Assembly: GCA_018899795.1 (NCBI GenBank)
Contig: JAHIHJ010000048.1
Coordinates: 1-6,048 of the forward strand
Reading direction: 5' to 3'
DNA length: 6,048 nt
Source: Methanobacteriota archaeon
Lineage (GTDB): Archaea > Halobacteriota > Methanosarcinia > Methanosarcinales > Methanoperedenaceae
In this document: piece by piece, positions 1-5,458 of the stretch
How the letters are laid out: each line of letters starts with the position of its first letter
How positions within the stretch are numbered: the first letter of the stretch is position 1
Position numbers and translations under genes: made by a program
Notes under the pieces: model-generated
Told to the model about the DNA's origin: nothing
What the model saw: the letters and a program-made list of their open reading frames with translations, nothing else
Databases searched by the model: none

Positions 1-97
1 AATGAGCTGTGCCAGTATTATCTTGCGATAAAGTAAGGATTACAGTCCAAGCTCTATCATGGAGCATTACTGGATAGCCTTGATATATTCCTTGCAT
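1..97 (-). CDS. N-terminal fragment of an unidentified protein, cut by the left edge
   Basis: Reading leftward from ATG at 95-97, the frame stays open for 32 codons to the window edge. The start reads MQGIYQGYPVMLHDRAW and continues with an alternating hydrophobic/polar stretch that could be beta strand. I do not recognise the family. Support for this start is positional: there is no Shine-Dalgarno site, but a TATA box on this strand (GTATATAAAC, 124-133) is centred about 31 bases before the ATG, as expected for a leaderless or nearly leaderless archaeal transcript. A short competing plus-strand frame (1-36, ending in TAA) could instead be the tail of a rightward gene, but it has only eleven codons. 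Confidence is moderate because most of the protein lies outside the window. Confidence 0.45.
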   Translation of the reverse strand, partial: MQGIYQGYPVMLHDRAWTVILTLSQDNTGTAH

Positions 98-123
98 AAT
101 TGTTAGTATAGTTACGAATGATT

Positions 124-133
124 GTTTATATAC
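124..133. promoter_or_regulatory. Near-symmetric TATA box, usable in both directions
   Basis: The plus strand reads gtttatatac and the minus strand gtatataaac, so both strands carry a good archaeal TATA element. On the minus strand it sits about 31 bases before the ATG at 97. On the plus strand it would start a transcript near 157, giving the 270-659 gene a leader of a little over 100 bases. Only the minus-strand use has favourable spacing to a start codon. Confidence 0.45.
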
Positions 134-210
134 TTTATTGAGAAAAAACAAAGTGAGGACGTCTCCATAAGTAAAATGGTCTTACATGACCCCATCGGCT
201 GGACACAAGT

Positions 211-250
211 AAATTTATCGGCACCACGCTCATAAGCAATCACAGGTGAT
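211..250 (+). promoter_or_regulatory. Possible TATA box and Shine-Dalgarno site before the 270-659 gene
   Basis: A TATA-like stretch aaatttatc (211-219) is followed at 244-250 by AGGTGAT, a good match to the archaeal anti-Shine-Dalgarno sequence. The site lies 19 bases before the ATG at 270, which is longer than usual. No ATG, GTG or TTG occurs in frame closer to it, because TAA at 252-254 closes the frame upstream. Either the spacing is unusual or the match is fortuitous. A 19-codon frame (176-235) lies just upstream, without a ribosome binding site. Confidence 0.3.
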
Positions 251-269
251 ATAAATTACCCATATAATC

Positions 270-659
270 ATGCCCTCATTCGATATAACAGAAAAGCGTC
301 CCTATATCAACATTTTTAAACTCAATAAGGCATATTATTTCAAGCACTTTTTCGATAACCCAGAGATGTTCAGGGAACTTGAACCTTATTATGAAAAGGC
401 AAGTTACAGGTTCAAAATGGCATCGGCTGGCGCAAGAAATAAAGTAATGAAGTTCCTTGATAGAAAAGGCTTTGACCCAAATATAATAGAAGACGCTGCA
501 CCTTTTACTGTGGAAATAGGTAAGTATCAGAAATATGGCGAGCTTCTTAAGAACTCAGTAGAGAGTTATCCGCTACGGGATAAGGTAGTTCTGGTAATGA
601 AAGATATGGCATGTGTTGAACAGGCTTTGGTTATGGGTGCTACGATGAGGACTTCTTAA
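270..659 (+). CDS. Hypothetical protein, 129 residues
   Basis: I do not recognise a named family. The frame encodes a soluble, mixed-charge protein with no signal peptide and no membrane segment. An aromatic-rich N-terminal part (residues 10-45, many Tyr and Phe) is followed by a basic stretch around residues 46-66. A C-terminal part (about 100-125) has a predicted strand, VVLVM, and then KDMACVEQALVMGA, which looks like a helix. The single cysteine (about residue 115) argues against metal binding. ATG at 270 is the first possible start after the in-frame TAA at 252-254. The gene converges on the GDCCVxC gene with only nine bases between the two stop codons, leaving no room for a terminator between them. 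The ordinary codon use and long uninterrupted frame make it a credible gene; its function is unknown. Confidence 0.7.
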   Translation: MPSFDITEKRPYINIFKLNKAYYFKHFFDNPEMFRELEPYYEKASYRFKMASAGARNKVMKFLDRKGFDPNIIEDAAPFTVEIGKYQKYGELLKNSVESYPLRDKVVLVMKDMACVEQALVMGATMRTS

Positions 660-668
660 AAATAGATT

Positions 669-866
669 TCAAACAACCTGCATGGGCGGGCATTTTTTAT
701 CAGCGTATGAACAGAATACGCAACAGTCACCCTCTTTAGGTCTCATGGTGTATCCGCATTTCTTGCATTCATAATATACAAGACAACTATCTGATGGCAT
801 GGTTTCCTTATGATAATAACCACACCTCGGGCAGGTTATGGTCGCTTCGTAAGATACTCTGGTCAT
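669..866 (-). CDS. GDCCVxC-family cysteine-rich small protein (Cys form)
   Basis: This 65-residue protein has nine cysteines: C12 and C15 (TCPRCGY), C28, C34 and C37 (ECKKCGY), then the signature GDCCVFCSYADKKCPPMQ with C48, C49, C52 and C59. The layout matches the family annotated as 'GDCCVxC domain-containing (seleno)protein', in which the two CxxC pairs look like a zinc ribbon and some relatives carry selenocysteine in the GDCC motif. Here the motif residues are all ordinary cysteines, with no in-frame TGA. The biochemical role is not established. Relatives are often seen near mercury or arsenic genes as far as I recall, but no such gene is visible here. ATG at 866 has no Shine-Dalgarno site. 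A TATA box (887-896) centred about 25 bases upstream supports a leaderless transcript. The length is typical of the family, so the gene looks intact. Confidence 0.88.
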   Translation of the reverse strand: MTRVSYEATITCPRCGYYHKETMPSDSCLVYYECKKCGYTMRPKEGDCCVFCSYADKKCPPMQVV

Positions 867-867
867 G

Positions 868-881
868 ATTAAATATTTAAT
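868..881. promoter_or_regulatory. Perfect 14-bp palindrome at the start of the GDCCVxC gene
   Basis: ATTAAATATTTAAT is identical to its reverse complement. It lies between the TATA box (887-896) and the ATG (864-866), covering the expected transcription start, where a bound repressor would block initiation. It is wholly A+T, so chance is a real alternative. Confidence 0.35.
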
Positions 882-886
882 ATCGT

Positions 887-896
887 GCTATATAGC
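887..896 (-). promoter_or_regulatory. TATA box of the GDCCVxC gene
   Basis: GCTATATAGC is a perfect palindrome with a TATATA core, centred about 25 bases before the ATG at 866, the spacing expected for a leaderless archaeal transcript. It overlaps the stop codon of the broken upstream gene (TAG at 888-890), so the GDCCVxC gene can be transcribed on its own even though it lies downstream in a same-strand cluster. Confidence 0.5.
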
Positions 897-1040
897 GTCT
901 GCGATTTCTTCTTTCTTTTCATTATCAATATCGAGTTTCTTCAAGTGTTAGTAGCACCGAGCCTGTCACATACCCACTGCTGAAATTCATGTGGTGGTAT
1001 ATTTTTTGGTCATTTGGGACACTATCTGATACAGGCTCAT
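888..1040 (-). pseudogene. Short translation-coupled gene apparently broken by two compensating frameshifts
   Basis: The ATG at 1038-1040 overlaps the stop of the 135-residue gene as ATGA and has an ideal ribosome binding site, AGGAGGT (1046-1052), five bases away. In the starting frame, only 17 codons (beginning MSLYQIVSQM) are read before TGA at 987-989. Shifting frame at a run of six A on the coding strand (1002-1007) gives IPPHEFQQWVCDRLGAT, a very protein-like stretch, up to TGA at 941-943. Returning to the first frame near 942-946 gives LKKLDIDNEKKEEIADAI and then TAG at 888-890. The net length is 51 codons with zero net frame change, as one inserted and one deleted base would produce. 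The central stretch resembles, from memory, the start of the Mrr-like domain attached to some DNA methyltransferases (xPxEFQxWVxxxLGxxxTxKK). It could be a pseudogene, an assembly error in the A run, or recoding. Confidence 0.5.
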
Positions 1041-1444
1041 ACCTTACCTCCTGCACGCTTTTGGATATATAGTTGAATGCTTTTATAGCAGTCCTCACAT
1101 AACGCCCAAGGGGTTTCGCTCTTATCAACGATGGATTTCCACGAATCAAATACTATTTCCATGAGGTCATCAAGGTTTTTCTCACCCTGCTCTTTGAGCA
1201 TATCCTCAGTGGCTTTCAGCATTTGCTCAGGTTTGAATCCATTCCTTACCGCAATTGTAATTTTTTCAGGGGACTCTATATGTTTCACGTCCTTCATTTT
1301 TCCGAGCGGTTTTGAACATAGGTCGCATATCACCTGGGCACTGTCGTCCATGCCCGACATCTGCATGAATGTTTCAACAATGTTCAACCCATCTTTTCCC
1401 ATTTCAACAACAAGTGTTTCTGAAGGAACTTCGATTCGGGTCAT
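1037..1444 (-). CDS. Hypothetical protein with two CxxC knuckles, 135 residues
   Basis: I do not recognise a named family. The protein has two cysteine pairs, C40/C43 (ICDLCSKPLG) and C116/C119 (LCEDCYKS), which together could bind one zinc ion as a split treble-clef or zinc-ribbon-like site. The 70-odd residues between them are mostly predicted helix and highly charged. An N-terminal stretch, ETLVVEMGKDG, looks like strand and turn. There is no signal peptide or membrane segment, so it is probably cytoplasmic. The start at 1444 is supported by AGAGGAT at 1451-1457, six bases upstream. The stop overlaps the start of the next gene as ATGA, so the two were translationally coupled. The gene leads a minus-strand cluster that ends with the GDCCVxC protein; all intact products carry CxxC pairs, suggesting a metal- or redox-related theme (inference). 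Confidence 0.72.
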   Translation of the reverse strand: MTRIEVPSETLVVEMGKDGLNIVETFMQMSGMDDSAQVICDLCSKPLGKMKDVKHIESPEKITIAVRNGFKPEQMLKATEDMLKEQGEKNLDDLMEIVFDSWKSIVDKSETPWALCEDCYKSIQLYIQKRAGGKV

Positions 1445-1450
1445 TATTTT

Positions 1451-1472
1451 ATCCTCTTTTTAGTTTTATATC
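1451..1472 (-). promoter_or_regulatory. Ribosome binding site and TATA box of the 135-residue gene
   Basis: On the minus strand, AGAGGAT (1451-1457) lies six bases before the ATG. GATATAAAAC (1463-1472) lies just upstream, centred about 24 bases before the ATG. A TATA box this close would start the transcript at the ATG and exclude the ribosome binding site. Either another promoter further upstream is used, or only one of the two elements works. Confidence 0.4.
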
Positions 1473-1481
1473 AACCATTGT

Positions 1482-1493
1482 TACATGCATGTA
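1482..1493. promoter_or_regulatory. Perfect 12-bp palindrome upstream of the minus-strand cluster
   Basis: TACATGCATGTA is its own reverse complement and lies ten bases upstream of the TATA-like element at 1463-1472, in the divergent gap between the 135-residue gene and the HEPN-like gene. That is a usual position for a regulator that acts at or near the BRE. An 11-base inverted repeat, ATGAATTTCAT (1522-1532), is nearby. Either could be an operator; no regulator gene is visible. Confidence 0.3.
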
Positions 1494-1608
1494 TGTGGTG
1501 TAATTTTTACCTTTGCTTTCTATGAATTTCATGTAATTTGATTTTAACAGAGGATTTCCGCTAAGTTAAATGGTATTCAGCTATGGACATTTCAACACAT
1601 TTCAGTTA

Positions 1609-1618
1609 GTTATTTATC
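1609..1618 (+). promoter_or_regulatory. TATA-like box of the HEPN-like gene
   Basis: GTTATTTATC is centred about 29 bases before ATG 1643 but only 17 before TTG 1631. The spacing favours ATG 1643 with a leaderless or nearly leaderless transcript. No Shine-Dalgarno sequence precedes either codon. Confidence 0.4.
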
Positions 1619-1642
1619 GTATCAATCAAATTGAATACAAAT

Positions 1643-2509
1643 ATGCAGCCAGTTTCGTGTAGTACAAATATTGGTCAAGTAAATCTCAGATACGATTCAG
1701 TGGGTTTTTATGGGTCACTTTCACCTGTTTTATGGTTCAGATTAATGATTGCTGGTACGCCACGGGCTGAGCAAAAACCAGCAAGACCAGAAGACCTTAT
1801 GGTAAGTGAAATAAAGGGACTGTTGCTATTAAGTAATGGTATAAGAATAGGCACGCTGTCATCCGAAAGACCTTATATACTCTTATATCAAAACGGCGAG
1901 CAAACTCTTGAACTATATTTAGAATTAGACCATTACAAACTCCATCAAATAGAAGAATTCAGAAAGGGAAGTGACCTTTCATTACAAATGAATATCATTT
2001 TTGTCATGGAAAAACGAGGTCAACCACAAAATAAAGAAATAGGCGGTTTTAATAACATAAAAGTTGAAATTCCTAAGAGTGAATGGGTAGAAAAAATACT
2101 TCCAAATATAGGTTTCAAAGATGTTTCTCTTATAGAAATACCCAAGATAAATCAAAAGTGGCAAAAAATTATAGAGCATATTAATGAGGCATGGCATCAG
2201 CATTCCATGGGGAAGTATGACAAAGTCCTCATAGAATGTAGGAAAGCATTGGAAGCATTAGGTAATGAAGTTAAGAACAAAGGGTTTACTAAGGATGAGG
2301 GAAAATCAATTCCTGACTGGGAAAAGTTATTTAACAGTGAAAATGTGGGCGATACGGTGGGAACGATAAATAAAAAATTTTATGGATTCTTAGCACCAAG
2401 TGCTCACACAGGAAAAGCAATCAATAAAGAAGATGCAGACTTTGCATTGTTAGTTATGCATGGTATAGTTACATTAGTGACTGAAAATCTCAAGATGCAA
2501 GAGATTTAA
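1643..2509 (+). CDS. Two-domain protein with a HEPN-like helical C-terminus, about 288 residues
   Basis: I chose ATG 1643 over the in-frame TTG at 1631 (four residues longer) because the TATA-like box at 1609-1618 fits it better. Positions here count from the TTG. Residues 15-170 look beta-rich, with repeated short strands (for example RPYILLYQNG and QTLELYLELD), and end in the motif VEIPKSEWVEKILPNIGF (145-162). Residues 175-292 are predicted helical. A helix pair containing KYDKVLIECRKALEALGNE (195-213) is followed by APSAHTGKAINKEDADFALL (255-274) and a hydrophobic last helix. This resembles the DUF4145/HEPN layout, where the last two helices carry an A-H-G type motif. The classical Rx4-6H ribonuclease motif is not evident, so catalysis is doubtful. 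HEPN proteins are common in defence and toxin systems. The gene is AT-rich (37 G+C of 120 bases in two sampled lines), and its stop overlaps the opposing gene. Confidence 0.72.
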   Translation: MQPVSCSTNIGQVNLRYDSVGFYGSLSPVLWFRLMIAGTPRAEQKPARPEDLMVSEIKGLLLLSNGIRIGTLSSERPYILLYQNGEQTLELYLELDHYKLHQIEEFRKGSDLSLQMNIIFVMEKRGQPQNKEIGGFNNIKVEIPKSEWVEKILPNIGFKDVSLIEIPKINQKWQKIIEHINEAWHQHSMGKYDKVLIECRKALEALGNEVKNKGFTKDEGKSIPDWEKLFNSENVGDTVGTINKKFYGFLAPSAHTGKAINKEDADFALLVMHGIVTLVTENLKMQEI

Positions 2510-2709
2510 ATAGCCGAGTTCGATAAGAACACAGCATCCATTGGCTCAAGCATAGGCGCAACCGTGCATGATGACGCATGTGCCCTCGCCTGGTTCATGA
2601 GGCTGTCAAAGGCAACCTTATCCTCCCCCCTCAATGCCCTGCGAAACACTGATAGGTCTTCAATTATGCCTTCCAGCAACATCCTGAAACTCGGAACAGT
2701 CCTGCCCAT
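2506..2709 (-). CDS. 'MGRTVPSFR' archaeal small-protein family, apparently truncated, 67 residues
   Basis: The N-terminus MGRTVPSFRMLLEGIIEDL, followed by FRRALRGEDKVAFDSLMNQA and ARAHASS, matches a family of short archaeal proteins of unknown function that I remember as MGRTxPSFRxxLExEI...FRRALRxEDRxAFDxLMxxARxHAS. The function is unknown; the family is small, helical and charged. In relatives, as I recall, the segment after P-(F/M)-(E/D)-A continues into a helix of the type SILLEHEKEL. Here it stops after AVFLS with NSAI and a stop, so the C-terminus looks replaced close to 2506-2520. ATG 2709 is well supported by GGAGG (2715-2719), five bases upstream. Base composition is unlike the neighbours: 93 G+C of 180 bases at 2521-2700, about 52%. 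The stop overlaps the opposing stop within TTAA. It probably forms an operon with the 41-residue gene 52 bases upstream. Confidence 0.75.
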   Translation of the reverse strand: MGRTVPSFRMLLEGIIEDLSVFRRALRGEDKVAFDSLMNQARAHASSCTVAPMLEPMDAVFLSNSAI

Positions 2710-2714
2710 ATTAG

Positions 2715-2719
2715 CCTCC
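2715..2719 (-). promoter_or_regulatory. Ribosome binding site fixing the start at 2709
   Basis: On the minus strand, GGAGG followed by five bases and ATG is a strong Shine-Dalgarno arrangement. It settles the start of the 67-residue gene and contrasts with the leaderless-looking starts of the neighbouring AT-rich genes. Confidence 0.65.
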
Positions 2720-2761
2720 GAATTCAGTTAATCTGGTCTGCCCGAATGGTATTAGATTTTG

Positions 2762-2887
2762 TTATACATTTCCCTCACAGGTTATCCTTATGAGTTTCTT
2801 GCAGTGTTCAATGTTAATGGTATATCCTTCCTCTACTAATCGCTCAATAAAAAGCGGTAGATGGCGGGAGTTAAAAGGATGGTTCAT
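2762..2887 (-). CDS. Small hypothetical protein, 41 residues
   Basis: ATG at 2885-2887 begins MNHPFNSRHLPLFIERLVEE; the protein then continues as GYTINIEHCKKLIRITCEG and ends in a TAA at 2762-2764. A Shine-Dalgarno site AGAGGT (2895-2900) seven bases upstream, and a TATA-like element (2931-2940) beyond it, support a real gene. The predicted shape is one helix (about 10-20) followed by two strands (about 22-25 and 30-36), which could be a small regulator or a subunit, but I do not recognise a family. It lies 52 bases upstream of the 'MGRTVPSFR' gene on the same strand, so the two are probably co-transcribed. Two cysteines (28 and 37) are not arranged as a metal site. The short length keeps confidence moderate. 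Confidence 0.55.
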   Translation of the reverse strand: MNHPFNSRHLPLFIERLVEEGYTINIEHCKKLIRITCEGNV

Positions 2888-2894
2888 GGTTATT

Positions 2895-2940
2895 ACCTCT
2901 GTTCAATGGTAATAATCTGGTTAGATTAGCATCAATAAAA
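2895..2940 (-). promoter_or_regulatory. Promoter and ribosome binding site of the 41-residue gene
   Basis: On the minus strand, TTTTATTGAT (2931-2940) is a weak TATA-like box that would place the transcript start near 2909. That leaves a leader of about 20 bases containing AGAGGT (2895-2900). This layout, with a short leader and ribosome binding site, would drive both the 41-residue and 67-residue genes. Confidence 0.4.
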
Positions 2941-3091
2941 GCAATAGGATAGCGGGGTGAAACTAATCGGGGTTCGAAGCTTATTACTTGTCAAAAAACC
3001 TTTGTCTCCTTGAACAATTTTACTTTGTCTTCTGTCTTCATTCTCTTAAACTTTGCATTATATTTTGGTAATATTTTTTATATATTAATAA
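2941..3091. other. Intergenic stretch downstream of the helicase, no convincing gene
   Basis: Nothing here is clearly coding. On the minus strand, an AATATATAAAA stretch (3075-3086) right after the helicase stop resembles a promoter. A 16-codon frame starting at 3041 (MKTEDKVKLFKETKVF) follows it, too short to call. Six T on the minus strand (2993-2998) could be a U-tract terminator for the helicase transcript, as archaeal termination often needs only a T run. GGGGTTCGAAG at 2970-2980 looks like a tRNA T-loop, but there is no pairing around it. Confidence 0.3.
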
Positions 3092-5305
3092 TTAAAGGTC
3101 TAATATTTCTTTCTCTTCTCCATTACCACTAATTCTTTCTATAATTTTTGTCGTTAATTTTTCTCCAAAACCATCTACATGGGAAATTATATTCCTGACT
3201 TCTTTTTCTCCTTCACTTTTCAGAACTTCTTTCAAAACCTTAAGAACTCTATCTTGTCTATATTCACTTATAATAGGTTGTTTCCTTCCAACAAGCGGGG
3301 TACTCAGATGTCCAGTCAAGTTTCTTGCTTTATTTCTCCCTATACCACTTATTTTAACGATGTCAGTGGCAAAGAGGGGGACTCCTTTTTCTACGCTTAT
3401 TTTGAAATCTTCAAAATCCGATGAGATCGTGAATTCTTTTTCTCTCGCCATTTCTTTAAACAGCTCTAAAATATCTGCAAGCTCTCTGGCAAAATTTGGG
3501 ATTGGACTAGCGTAAACACATAATCTATTTTCAATATCATCAAGTTCCCTATTTTCCATCCACCCTTTTACCATAGCGTAATAACTGTACGCTTCGTTTC
3601 CTGGTTGTATCCCATTTTTGATGCAGAATTTCTCGACTTCGTCCGATTTTTGTTTTGTAACTTTGGAGAGATTTAATTCATCCATAATTTTAATAAGTGT
3701 GTATATATAAGTCACTTTAGGTTTAATTTCATTCCCTTCTTTTTCCTTTAAACCAATGAGATACTCATTTATTTTTCTGAAAGAATCCAATTGATAATTG
3801 CGATATGTCTTAAATAGGAAATCTACTACCATCTTCCCAAAGTCTGTGAGTTTGTAATTAATCCCTACTTGACTTATAAAACCATGTTTCTTTAACCAGG
3901 AAATGTGTTCAACCAACCAGCCTTCTAATTCAAATTTGGTTAAAGTCTGTTTAGCTACACTATATTGATATTTGAATAGAGTGTTCTCATAGAATCGTAT
4001 AATATCTTTTGGCTGAATGAAGCTTCCAGAGTATATTAATTCTAATATGCTCTTTCTGGCAAAATCGTCGAATGTGATATGAGAACGGGCTTCTTCTAGG
4101 TCATGAGTGTGGTATTTCTGAATTATGTATTCTTTCTGTTCCTCGCTACGTGCTACGACAAAAGAATATGCTTCATTTCCCCATTTCTTGGAACGTCCTG
4201 CTCTTCCCATACACTGCATATACTCATAAACCGGAATTGGAACTTGTCCTGTTGATGTATACCTCGTGACATCTGACAAAACAACAGTTTTAGTCGGAGA
4301 GTTAAATCCATAAGCTAGAGTTGTAGTCGAAAAAAGATAATTAAGCTTTTCATTTATAAACAAGTCTTCAATCCAAGTCTTTACTTCCGAACTTAGATGT
4401 GAGTTATGGAAAGCAACTCCTTGAGCCATACACCTTGCCAAATTTTCTTCTGAAGGTGTTAGAGTCTCTCTATGTAGTTTATCCAACATTTGAGCTTTAA
4501 TCTCATCTAATACATTGATTCTTTCATCGGCTGTACGAACATCTATTACAGGTTTACCCTTTTTTTTATTTCTAAGAAAATCAGCAAGGTCTTCAGCTCT
4601 ACTCCGTGTATTTGGAACAGTAGCGCAAAATATTAAACATGGAATCTTAATTTTATCATATATTGCTTTGCTCAAATCAGTTTTAGTATATCCTGATTTA
4701 CTTCCAGTTAAATCCAATATATCTTCTTTTATAGGAATGGGTCTATCATAATTCTCTACAACCTCAGCGCCCAGCCAACCGGTAACATCTTCAATCTTCT
4801 TAAATGTAGCAGAAAGACATAGTATTTTAGGGTTCCATTCTTTAATTAAAACAATAGCCTTTTCAAGAGTGAAACCTCTATTCAGGTCATATAAAAGGTG
4901 GAATTCATCTAAAACTACAAGTCCAAAACGCTTGTATGACTCAATATTACGGATAGCACCTCTATAAAACGATTCAAAAGTTGTTATAAGTACATCCGCC
5001 TCCGATGAAGTTTCACCTGATTTGGATATCTTGTATCCTTGTTTTTCAAGATACTCTATGTCTCTAAACCTGTCCTCTATGAGTGCTGTTTGAGGTACTA
5101 AGTAAAGAACTTTTCCATTATTTTTAATATGTTTAAATATTGACAATTCAGCCACAAATGTTTTACCAGAAGAAGTGGCTGATATAACAACCATGTTAGT
5201 CTCAGGATTTAGTATGCCTTTTTTTAATGCTTCTTTTTGAATATCTCTCAAATCAGGAAAACCCTTGATCTCCATTAATTCCTTCACCACATCTTCATCT
5301 TTCAT
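3092..5305 (-). CDS. Hel308/Ski2-like superfamily 2 helicase with C-terminal helix-hairpin-helix motifs, 737 residues
   Basis: An ATP-dependent DExH helicase, probably acting on branched or damaged nucleic acid if it works like Hel308. Positions count from the upstream GTG at 5314; I prefer ATG 5305 because the TATA-like box (5323-5331) is about 22 bases before it and only 13 before the GTG. Motifs in order: Q-like region DLRDIQKEAL (21-30), Walker A SATSSGKT (45-52), DEFH (136-139), LSAT (167-170), IPCLIFCATVPNT (224-236), TTTLAYGFNSP (330-340) and QCMGRAGR (367-374). All catalytic residues are present. A winged-helix-like part follows (about 445-500), then a helical part and a helix-hairpin-helix with KISGIGRNKAR (654-664), like the RAR region of Hel308, and a second, HVDGFGEKL (712-720). 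Against canonical Hel308, the usual HHAG after GVAFH is changed to HNSH (303-306). It is AT-rich (16 G+C in 3721-3780). HamB of Hachiman or another defence helicase is an alternative. Confidence 0.88.
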   Translation of the reverse strand: MKDEDVVKELMEIKGFPDLRDIQKEALKKGILNPETNMVVISATSSGKTFVAELSIFKHIKNNGKVLYLVPQTALIEDRFRDIEYLEKQGYKISKSGETSSEADVLITTFESFYRGAIRNIESYKRFGLVVLDEFHLLYDLNRGFTLEKAIVLIKEWNPKILCLSATFKKIEDVTGWLGAEVVENYDRPIPIKEDILDLTGSKSGYTKTDLSKAIYDKIKIPCLIFCATVPNTRSRAEDLADFLRNKKKGKPVIDVRTADERINVLDEIKAQMLDKLHRETLTPSEENLARCMAQGVAFHNSHLSSEVKTWIEDLFINEKLNYLFSTTTLAYGFNSPTKTVVLSDVTRYTSTGQVPIPVYEYMQCMGRAGRSKKWGNEAYSFVVARSEEQKEYIIQKYHTHDLEEARSHITFDDFARKSILELIYSGSFIQPKDIIRFYENTLFKYQYSVAKQTLTKFELEGWLVEHISWLKKHGFISQVGINYKLTDFGKMVVDFLFKTYRNYQLDSFRKINEYLIGLKEKEGNEIKPKVTYIYTLIKIMDELNLSKVTKQKSDEVEKFCIKNGIQPGNEAYSYYAMVKGWMENRELDDIENRLCVYASPIPNFARELADILELFKEMAREKEFTISSDFEDFKISVEKGVPLFATDIVKISGIGRNKARNLTGHLSTPLVGRKQPIISEYRQDRVLKVLKEVLKSEGEKEVRNIISHVDGFGEKLTTKIIERISGNGEEKEILDL

Positions 5306-5322
5306 GTTTATCACTAAATTTC

Positions 5323-5331
5323 TTTATTTAA
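5323..5331 (-). promoter_or_regulatory. TATA-like box of the helicase gene
   Basis: On the minus strand, TTAAATAAA is centred about 22 bases before ATG 5305. The short stretch GTGAT just before ATG could serve as a weak ribosome binding site, but it also contains the alternative GTG start (5312-5314). The position of the TATA box favours the ATG. Confidence 0.4.
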
Positions 5332-5340
5332 CACAGAAAC

Positions 5341-5354
5341 CTCAAGTACCTGAG
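5341..5354. promoter_or_regulatory. Imperfect palindrome upstream of the helicase promoter
   Basis: CTCAAGTACCTGAG matches its reverse complement at 12 of 14 positions and lies ten bases upstream of the TATA-like box, where a regulator could bind. TCCAA-N4-TTGGA (5401-5414) is a second short inverted repeat in the same gap. Both may be chance. Confidence 0.25.
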
Positions 5355-5458
5355 CTAAAATCTACATTATCCTATATAATGATATCTAAGCCACATGGAG
5401 TCCAACCTATTGGAACATTTAAAAATTCGTCTCCCAATCAATTATTGTATATGAGCCA

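Noticed and set aside
176..235. A 19-codon plus-strand frame (MVLHDPIGWTQV...)
   Set aside because: It has no ribosome binding site, and the nearest TATA box does not fit a leaderless start. It is too short to support.
193..430. CATCGGCTGG at 193-202 and again at 421-430
   Set aside because: It is a ten-base match with different flanks, the second copy inside a coding frame, so it is most likely chance.
925..1149. A 74-codon minus-strand frame
   Set aside because: It begins inside the 135-residue gene in another frame, has no ribosome binding site, and its tail is less protein-like than the PHEFQQWVCDRLG frame. It is treated as a shadow.
1131..1463. A 110-codon plus-strand frame
   Set aside because: It is antisense to the 135-residue gene, which has a ribosome binding site and CxxC pairs. 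Its serine- and phenylalanine-rich composition is typical of antisense frames.
1570..1662. A 30-codon plus-strand frame before the HEPN-like gene
   Set aside because: It overlaps the start of the HEPN-like gene out of frame, and its ribosome-site-like AGAGGA is about 14 bases away. Support is weak.
2970..2980. GGGGTTCGAAG resembling a tRNA T-loop
   Set aside because: The bases after the loop do not pair with the GGGG side, and no anticodon or acceptor stem is visible on either side, so it is not a tRNA or a clear attachment site.
3179..4751. Plus-strand frames of 78-81 codons within the helicase region
   Set aside because: They are antisense shadows of a helicase gene with complete motifs.
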